Shown here: piece by piece, positions 34,522 through 42,800 of the stretch
How positions within the stretch are numbered: position 1 is the stretch's first letter
Layout: every line of letters starts with the position of its first letter
Assembly (NCBI RefSeq): GCF_034424315.1
Contig: NZ_CP139972.1
Location: 2,294,001-2,358,000, forward strand
Direction of reading: 5' to 3'
Source: Chitinophaga sancti
Lineage (GTDB): Bacteria; Bacteroidota; Bacteroidia; Chitinophagales; Chitinophagaceae
DNA length: 64,000 bases
The notes under the pieces: model-generated
The model's input: the letters and a program-made list of their open reading frames with translations, nothing else
Databases searched by the model: none
Told to the model about the DNA's origin: nothing
Made by a program: the position numbers and the translations under genes

Positions 34522-35814
34522 TTATACTGTAACCTCAAGATTCCTGGCATGTTCAAAGTAACGCTCTTCATATTTATCAATGGTGGCGAGATCCGAAAAC
34601 CATTTAGGATTATTGATAATCTCCCGGCCCTTAAATACTTTGTAGGCAAGTCCCGGGTCGCGGTGCTGGAGGTAACGTAAGTAAAACACATCATCCACAC
34701 AATCAAGTAATTCGATCTTACCATGCAGCGCCGACATCACCGGTCCTTTTGCGGTACGGCAAATACCACTTAGTTTTTGAATTGCATTCTTATAAATATG
34801 CAGGGCAGTTCTCAGATCCTCTGCAAAATGATGTTGCGCTCCTGTATCTCTCGGCAAAAACATGTAATAAGGGATCAACCCCAATTGTACCTGCCGCTCC
34901 CACATTTCCGCCCATATCTCACTTTTATTGTTGATAGTTCTGAGTAAAGGGGCCTGTGTCCTGATCTCAGCACCTGTAGATCGCAGATTTTTAATTGCTT
35001 CTACCACAATATCAGGTTTCAATTCTGCGGGATGATTAAAATGGGACATAATAGCAAGATGTTTCCCGCTTTCCGTTACCTTGCGAAGTATTTGAAGTAC
35101 ATCCTTATACCCTTCTTCCGCCGTAAACTTAAATGGCCAGAAAGTGAGAGATTTAGTACCTATCCTGATATTACGCAAACTTTTCACCTGCAACAGTGCG
35201 TCGATATACCTGGAAAGTATTTGAGGACCCATTACCATAGGATCTCCCCCTGTCAGCAACACATCCGTAATCTGCGGATTGTAATTAAGATACCTGATCA
35301 GCGAATCGATTTCCTTTGATTGAAACTTTAATTCTGCATTGGATATAAACTGTGGCCAACGGAAACAAAAAGTGCAATATGCGTGACATGTCTGACTATG
35401 ACTGGGGAAGTACAACACCGTATTTCTATATTTATGTTGAAGGCCTTCCAGTCGTATTCCATTTTCATATGGTACATTAAAAGATGTTTGACCTGCCGGA
35501 TGAGGATTGAGTGTATCCCGGACCTGATCTACTAATTCTGCAAATTCAGCTTTTGAGAGATGGACTCTTCCCCACTTCAATTTATCGTAGTGCTCTTCTG
35601 TGAGCATCCCCCGGTGAGGAAAGTTTAACCTGAATATCGGATCATCAATCCCTCTTTCCCAGTCGATGAGATTATCCAGCACATAGTTATTTGTCTTGAA
35701 CGGATATATTTCACCAACAATTTTGACATCCTCAATAATTTCCTTATCCATCTTTTGCAGATGGGGAATAGATTCCAGGGCACTAATATTGTATGATTTA
35801 TATTTGGGTACCAT
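34522..35814 (-). CDS. KamA-family radical SAM aminomutase (lysine 2,3-aminomutase-like)
   Basis: ATG 35814 gives 430 residues; the longer open frame to 35940 overlaps the oxygenase gene. The Fe4S4 ligand motif CxxxCxxC is Cys143, Cys147 and Cys150 (CHAYCTFC), followed by FRWPQF. TGGDPMVM is the SAM-binding loop, and the late AKGPVMSALHGKIE block is where KamA relatives bind PLP. KamA enzymes shift an amino group from C2 to C3, for instance lysine to beta-lysine. Here it is the last gene of the NRPS operon (26 bp after the oxygenase). Module 1's A domain has a Lys-like code, so beta-lysine supply is plausible. Substrate is not proven. Confidence 0.85.
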   Translation of the reverse strand: MVPKYKSYNISALESIPHLQKMDKEIIEDVKIVGEIYPFKTNNYVLDNLIDWERGIDDPIFRLNFPHRGMLTEEHYDKLKWGRVHLSKAEFAELVDQVRDTLNPHPAGQTSFNVPYENGIRLEGLQHKYRNTVLYFPSHSQTCHAYCTFCFRWPQFISNAELKFQSKEIDSLIRYLNYNPQITDVLLTGGDPMVMGPQILSRYIDALLQVKSLRNIRIGTKSLTFWPFKFTAEEGYKDVLQILRKVTESGKHLAIMSHFNHPAELKPDIVVEAIKNLRSTGAEIRTQAPLLRTINNKSEIWAEMWERQVQLGLIPYYMFLPRDTGAQHHFAEDLRTALHIYKNAIQKLSGICRTAKGPVMSALHGKIELLDCVDDVFYLRYLQHRDPGLAYKVFKGREIINNPKWFSDLATIDKYEERYFEHARNLEVTV

Positions 35815-35840
35815 AACAATTGAATTAAAATGATCTTCAG

Positions 35841-36800
35841 TTACGCCATTGAGGCAAGTATCTTCCTGTTTCCGCGATAGGGCAGCCTTCCGTGTAAAGA
35901 GGCCATATTGTCTACAATTAACAGATCGCCCTTTTCCCAACTTACCGGAATCGTTACTTCATCCAGTACCTGAATAATTTCCTGAATATATTCCAGCGGA
36001 ATTTCTGTTCCGTCGCCAAATGTGGCATACATAGGCAAGTTCTCTTTAATACCATTGTTCATAGCCAATAATGCTTCATAAACTTCTGCCCCGTATATCT
36101 GCGGATAGAACTGATCTACCTGATTGAACCACAATTCTTCATTTGTCTGAGGATGGAGTCTTATTGCGGGTCTTGTCTGGATAAACCTTCCTGTTCCGTC
36201 CTTACGCCATTCAACGGTAATATTATGTTTGGCACAATATTCATTGACAAAATTTTTGTCTTCTGATTCAAATGCTTCCTGCCAGGAAGGACCTAATCCC
36301 TGACCTTTATGAAGGTTTCTTATATAGGTAATCCCTTTTGTTCTGAAATCATTTACCAGCGAAACATTCAGCTTTTCAAGTACCTGTTTACAATCCCCCA
36401 CGGTTGTTTCTCCACCTTCATCTGGCCGCACCACACAACAGAAGCAGATAACCGCTGGCCATTCTCCGCTGTAGGAGAATTCTGTATGCAGTTGTATGAT
36501 AGACCCTGCATCGTATTCCGAGGCATTATATACGGTAGAGGTATATTTACCTCTGCTGGAGTTGCCATCCAGAAAACTCTTGGTTGATGGATATAACTCC
36601 TGCATCAGGTATTGAAACTTATCCGCAGAATCGATATTCAAACCCTTTATCCATAGCGCGCCCGAGTCTAGCACACGCTGGTATACCGGGCTTTCTTCTG
36701 TGCGTGCCCAGGCAATAAAATCATCAACAGTTGTTTGTTCATCAAACCGCAGCACCATAGGAAGTGCCTGTTCATTAATTGTTTTTTCTTGCAGATGCAT
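35841..36800 (-). CDS. SyrP/TauD-type Fe(II)/2-oxoglutarate oxygenase (likely amino-acid beta-hydroxylase)
   Basis: 319 residues. Iron ligands are His105 and Glu107 (LHTEFSYS; Glu in place of the more common Asp) and His303 (SLHGRLPYRGNR), with Arg312 available for 2-oxoglutarate. The SSRGKYTSTVYNASEY stretch is typical of the SyrP-like family, which hydroxylates Asp, Asn or other residues while bound to a carrier protein. It starts 20 bp after the TE-containing NRPS gene, so it is in the operon. Module 7 has an Asn code, so beta-hydroxy-Asn is a reasonable guess, but Lys or the four X residues are alternatives. Confidence 0.88.
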   Translation of the reverse strand: MHLQEKTINEQALPMVLRFDEQTTVDDFIAWARTEESPVYQRVLDSGALWIKGLNIDSADKFQYLMQELYPSTKSFLDGNSSRGKYTSTVYNASEYDAGSIIQLHTEFSYSGEWPAVICFCCVVRPDEGGETTVGDCKQVLEKLNVSLVNDFRTKGITYIRNLHKGQGLGPSWQEAFESEDKNFVNEYCAKHNITVEWRKDGTGRFIQTRPAIRLHPQTNEELWFNQVDQFYPQIYGAEVYEALLAMNNGIKENLPMYATFGDGTEIPLEYIQEIIQVLDEVTIPVSWEKGDLLIVDNMASLHGRLPYRGNRKILASMA

Positions 36801-36820
36801 ATGTTAAGTGTTTTAAGTGT

Positions 36821-39800
36821 TTACAAGCCCGCTTTTATAACCTCTTTAATATTATCATGCTGCTGTAGCGCTTCATAAATTTTATCGATATTCTCATCCA
36901 GTTCTAGGCTTTCGTAGTGGTCGCCGGATAAATAGTAATGTGTAAACGCATTAACGGTAAACTCATTCCAGTCTTCCATACTAAGGAAGTCCTTACTCAT
37001 ATTCTCCTTCGACTTAAATGCGATCAGCTTTCCTTTTATACTTCCTTTTTGCTGATATTTTTCTGTCAGCTTGATATTATTATTCCAGTTGATGGTGATA
37101 TCATTCAGATAGGATATGGCAGGATCGATCATTTTGATCTTGTCAAGAAACTGATTGATATCTTCGTGTTCTGCGGAAGCCGTTTTAAGTCCAAGGAAAG
37201 ATCTACGTTTGATTACCGGGCGGTCTATAACAAGCAACGTAGTTTCAAAACCTTCCTGTTCCAGCATTTTTGCGACCTCAAACGCCACTGTTGCACCGTA
37301 GGAGAATCCCATCAACCGTACTTTTTTCTCCGTTGCATGTTCAATAATCTGATTGGCAAAAAGTCTTACTTTTTCGTTTAATGTAAGATCTATTTTCTCC
37401 GCCTGGTCAAAGCCTGCATCCTGCAGTCCATAACAGTTATAGCAGCCACTCAGGGTATTAGCTATTTTTTTGTACACTAATGGCGAGCCTATGAGTGGTG
37501 GCAGCAAATACAATGCGGGTCTCCCGGCCTGGTGCTGGTCTATTGCTACTATCAATGCCGGCTCATGATGCCTGTTGGTTGCAGATAGAATAGCGGCCTG
37601 CGCCCCAATGGTTGGATTTTGCATAAACGAGCCCAATGTGAGCCTGCAATGGAATGCTTTAAATATTCTTGATATTACCTGGATAGCCCGCAGGGAATGT
37701 CCACCAATCTCGAAAAAGTTATCATCCACTCCAATTTGTTGTTTACCCAGTACATCTTCCCATATGCGGGCCAGTGTCTGTTCTGTAGCTGTTTCCGGTG
37801 CACGGTAAATCTGTCGCAGTGCTTCCGGCGCCGGCAGTGATTTACGGTCTATCTTACCGTTACCCGTAAGTGGCAGCTGCTCCAGTTCCATGAAATAGGC
37901 AGGAATCATATATTGTGGCAACCGGGTTTGCAGCCAGGATCGTACAGATGCTGCCGATACTGCCTTATCGACCGTATAATAGGCTACCAGTGACTTTTCT
38001 GTTCCTTTATTGTATACAGTTACTATTGCCTGACGAAGTAAACCTGATGAAAGCAGGCTTTCTTCAATCTCTCCAAGCTCTATGCGATAACCGCTGATCT
38101 TTACCTGATTATCTTTACGGCCATAGAATACTACTTCTCCATCAGCAGTCCAGCTCGCGATATCTCCTGTCCGGTATAATTTACCCCGGCCATAAGGATC
38201 GACGATGAAACGGTCCTGCGTCAGTAAGTCATTGTTCAGGTATCCTGCCGCAACTCCGTCTCCGGCTATACATAACTCTCCCGGCACTCCTACCGGTTGT
38301 AATTGCTGATGACCATCCAGTATATAGAGTTGGGTATTGGCCAACGGGCGGCCGATAAGAGGAGATTGTTCCGTACTCGTTACCTCCAGTGCTGTAGAAA
38401 ATATCGTGGTTTCTGTTGGACCATACATGTTCCATACACGGCCTGTAAGATGCAGCAGCTGCCGGATCAGGCCTTCTGTCATCGCTTCACCTCCGGAGAT
38501 GACCTGCAGGCCTGCACGGCCCTTCCAGCCACTCTGCAACAACAGATTCCACATCCCGGGGGTTGCCTGCAGTATTGTGGCCTCACTACTGTTAAGTAAA
38601 GCACTCAGCTGGTCTGGCATGTTGCAGACATCATTACCTGCTAATATCAATCGGCAACCCATGGTCAGCGGGAGCAACAGCTCTACAACTGACATATCAA
38701 AAGTATAGGTCGTAATTGCCACCAAACGGTCGGCCATACTCACACCCAGTTTCTCTTTAATATAGCACAGTACATTTACGACTCCTTTATGTGGCACCAG
38801 TACTCCTTTCGGACGCCCGGTAGAACCGGAGGTATAGATGACATAAGCAATATCTTCCGGATGAATTTTAACGGCAACACCAGCTGCATTATAACCATTA
38901 AGGGTACTTTCTTCACTGAGGTTCAGTACAGCAACTCTTCCCTCATCGGAAAGGGTGGTATTATCTGTAAGGATAAGCCGCAGCTGACTGTCTGCTATAA
39001 TATATTCCAGCCTGTCTGCCGGATGCGTCGGGTCCAGTGGCACATAACCTGCTCCTGATTTCAGGATCCCCAGTATACCGATGACCAGGTATTCATTACG
39101 TGTGGTGCTGATACCTATCAATTCATTGCCTGTGATGCCATGAACACCCACCAGCCTGTCTGCAAGCTGATTAGACAAGCTATCCAGTTCCCGGAAAGAA
39201 AACGTTTTCCCCTCGCTGACAAGTGCTGTTTCATCAGGATGAAGGGATGCCTGTTGTACAAAACAGCTCACAAGATCCTGCCTGTTTAAATCCCAGGCTT
39301 TACTGGTTTCATTGAATACCTTCAGCAGCTGGACCTGCTCTGCTTCAGGAATATAATTAAGATGACCTATCGCCTTTTCCGGTGCCTGAAGGATTTCTTC
39401 CAGCAAACATTGCATATGAGTGGCCATACGCTCTATCCGTGCACGGCTATATATATCTGTGTCATATTCTATCCGGAAATTCATTCTGCCGTCTACCAAT
39501 ACAAAGAAAAAAGTAAGATCAAACTTACTTACCTCTTGCTGTACTGGTAGGTTTTCCCCGGTAAGTCCTTTCATATCAGCGCCCTCTTCTCCTTCTTCAC
39601 TTTTCTGCCATACCACCATTACATCAAACAAAGGCGAGCGGCTCATGTCACGCCTTACTCCCAGCTCTTCTATCAATAAATCAAAAGGATAAGCCTGATG
39701 GGAAAAAGCATCAATGGTTGTTGATCTGACCTGGTCCAGAACATGAATAAAACTATCTCTTTCTTCCAGCTGATAGCGCAGAGCCAGCGTATTGAGATAA

Positions 39801-42800
39801 TAGCCAATCTGATCTTCCAGATCGGGGTGATCACGACCAGTCACCGGTGTACCTATTATGATATCCTGCTGGCCGCTGTAACGATATAAAAGAATAGCAA
39901 CCAACGAGAGTATCCCCATAAATGGTGTAACCTGCTTGTCCTGAATTATTTGGCGGAACATCCGGCTTTGTTCTGGTGTGAAATTACTTCGCAACAGTGC
40001 TCCGCGGTGCTTCTGAACAGCGGGGCGGGGATAATCAGCGGGCAACTCCAACACGGGCAATTCTCCTTCAAAAAGAGACAACCAATATTGACGATCCTGC
40101 GAGAATGATTTTTTGGCTAATTCCTGCTGTTGCCATCCGGCATAATCTTTATACTGAACCGGTAATTCAGCAAGTGTTGGCACACTCCCTGCTACATAGG
40201 AATTATAGCAGCTAATCACTTCTTTTACCAAAACCTGTACCGACCACTCATCAGAAATAATATGATGCATGCAACATACCAGCAAATGACTGTCCGGGGA
40301 TTCTCTCAGCAATTCCACCCGGAAAAGCGGCCCCTGTTCAAGATCAAAAACCTTTTCGCAAATGTCTGCGGCATGTGCAATAGCATAATCAACTGGAGAA
40401 GTAAAGGAGCTAAAGTCATGAAATACCAGGTCTATCCCGCATTCTTCTGCTTCCAGTATCCGTTGTCTGGGCGCTCCTTTTTCCAGGATAAATGTGGTGC
40501 GTAAACTTTCGTGACGGGCAACCAAATAGCGGAATGCTGCACGTAATGCGGCAAGATCTACATCTCCATTCAGCCTGTAATGCATGGAAATATTATAGGC
40601 CACCGACTGATCTTCCAGCTGGTTGATGACCCATAAGCGCCGTTGTGCATGCGAAAGTTCATAATCCGGCTGCTTAGCAATCCGCGGAATAGATCCTGCA
40701 AAAGTTTGCCGGGATGCCTCTACTAAAGCTACCAGCTGAGATAGCACGGAGCAGGTGAAAATATCACGTAGATTCAACTTAACAGACAGCTCACGGGCGA
40801 TACGATGATTCACCTGTATAGCAGTCAGCGAATGACCTCCTATCTCAAAAAAATCATCATCAAGACTAATACGTTCCTTACCTAACACTTCCTCCCAAAT
40901 GCGGGCAATTGACTTTTCTGTGGCAGTACCGGCTGCACGATAGGCCTTTGATCGGGAAAGCGGGGCCGGCAGAGACATACGGTCAATCTTCCCGTTAGTG
41001 GTCAACGAAAACTGTTCCAGCTGCATAAAATGAGTTGGTATCATATACTGCGGCAAACGCCCCTGCAGATGAATACGCAGCGTATCAACAGCTACAGGCT
41101 TATCTGCTGTATAGTAAGCCACAACAGACTTCGCAGTACCTGCATCATAAACCGCAGCGACTACCTGACTAAGCAAACCTGAAGAAATCAGGCTTTCTTC
41201 AATCTCTCCCAGCTCTATACGATATCCCCGGATCTTAACCTGATTATCCCTGCGTCCGTAAAAGATAATTTCCCCGGTGCTTGTCCACCCAGCGATGTCG
41301 CCGGTACGGTATAATCTTCCTTCGCCATAAGGATTTGAAATAAAACGTTCATCCGTCAGCACATCATTGTGCAGATATCCTTTAGCAAGTCCTTCACCAG
41401 CGATACATAACTCACCTGGCACTCCTGGCGGTAGCAACTGTTGATGTTCATCCAGGATATAAATCTTCATATTAGCAATAGGGGTACCAATCACACGTAC
41501 ATCAGCACTAACATTAACAGGGGCCACCACACAACCTACTGTTGCCTCCGTTGGCCCATATTCGTTAAAGATGCGGACATCGGAACTTGTCATCCCGGAG
41601 AGGCGTGCAATATGGGAGCTTGTCAATTCCTCTCCACCAACAATGATAACTTCCAGATCACGAAGATCAGCACCTATACTATGTAATAATTCGATATGAG
41701 CAGGAGTGATCTTCAGCGCATTAATACCGGGTTCGCGGAACATGAGATCCAATGCGTCCAGCAAGTTTGTTTGAGGATATAGCCGCACTGCATCACCCCT
41801 GTAAAGGCCGCCCAGTAAACTTGTCACAGTTAAATCAAATGAAATCGAGGTAAAAACGGGGAAGACATAGGTTTTTCCAGGTTTAAAATAATAGTTATTC
41901 GCCCAGCTGATATAGTTGATTACTGCATGATGCTGCAATATTACTCCCTTAGGACGGCCTGTTGAACCAGAAGTATAGATCACATATGCTATATCTGCAG
42001 GTTCTGGCAAAACAGGCATATCAACAGGGTCGTAACCACTCAAAACATCTTCGCCACTCAAATCCAAGACTTCTGTATTATTAAAGAGCTGCGTTGCATC
42101 ATCTGTCAGTACCAGGTCAAGCTTACTATCTTCAATAATATAATTCAGCCGGTCTGCGGGATATACAGGATCTAGCGGAACGTATGCTCCGCCTGCTTTC
42201 AAAATACCCAGTATACCAATCATGAGGAATTCATTACGAGCAGTGCTGATACCTATGAGTTGATTTCTTTTAACACCATGTGCCTTGCGAAGTCTATCTG
42301 CCAGCTGATTTGAAAGGGCATTCAGCTCACGGAATGAAAGTATTTTCCCGTCACGGATAAGTGCGGTTTTATTTGGATTTAGTGACACCTGTTTTGCGAA
42401 GCAGCTCACCAAATCCGGTGGGTTTAATTGCCAGTCAAAATTAGTATTATTAAAGGTATGCAGCACCAGATGCTGTTCTGTGGCGGGAATATATTGCAGG
42501 ACCTTAACCGCAGCCATTGGCGTCTGTAATACGGTATGTAAAAGTTCTTTCAGATGAGCTGCCATTTGTTCAATACGCTCTTTCCTGAATAATGCAGTAT
42601 CATATTCTATCTGAAAATCAATTATACCTTTATTAATTTCGAAGAAAAATGTAAGATCAAACTTGCTCACAACATCATGGAGATGTACATTTTCAATTTC
42701 AAGATCATCCAGATCAGGCAGTGTTTCTGCCTGCTGCCCGTTCTGCCAGACCACCATGACATCAAACAATGGTGATCTACCCGGGTCTCTTCCCAAACCT

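Noticed and set aside
35815..35940. N-terminal extension of the aminomutase
   Set aside because: It overlaps the oxygenase gene and its residues look like antisense-frame sequence; ATG 35814 starts a family-like N-terminus.
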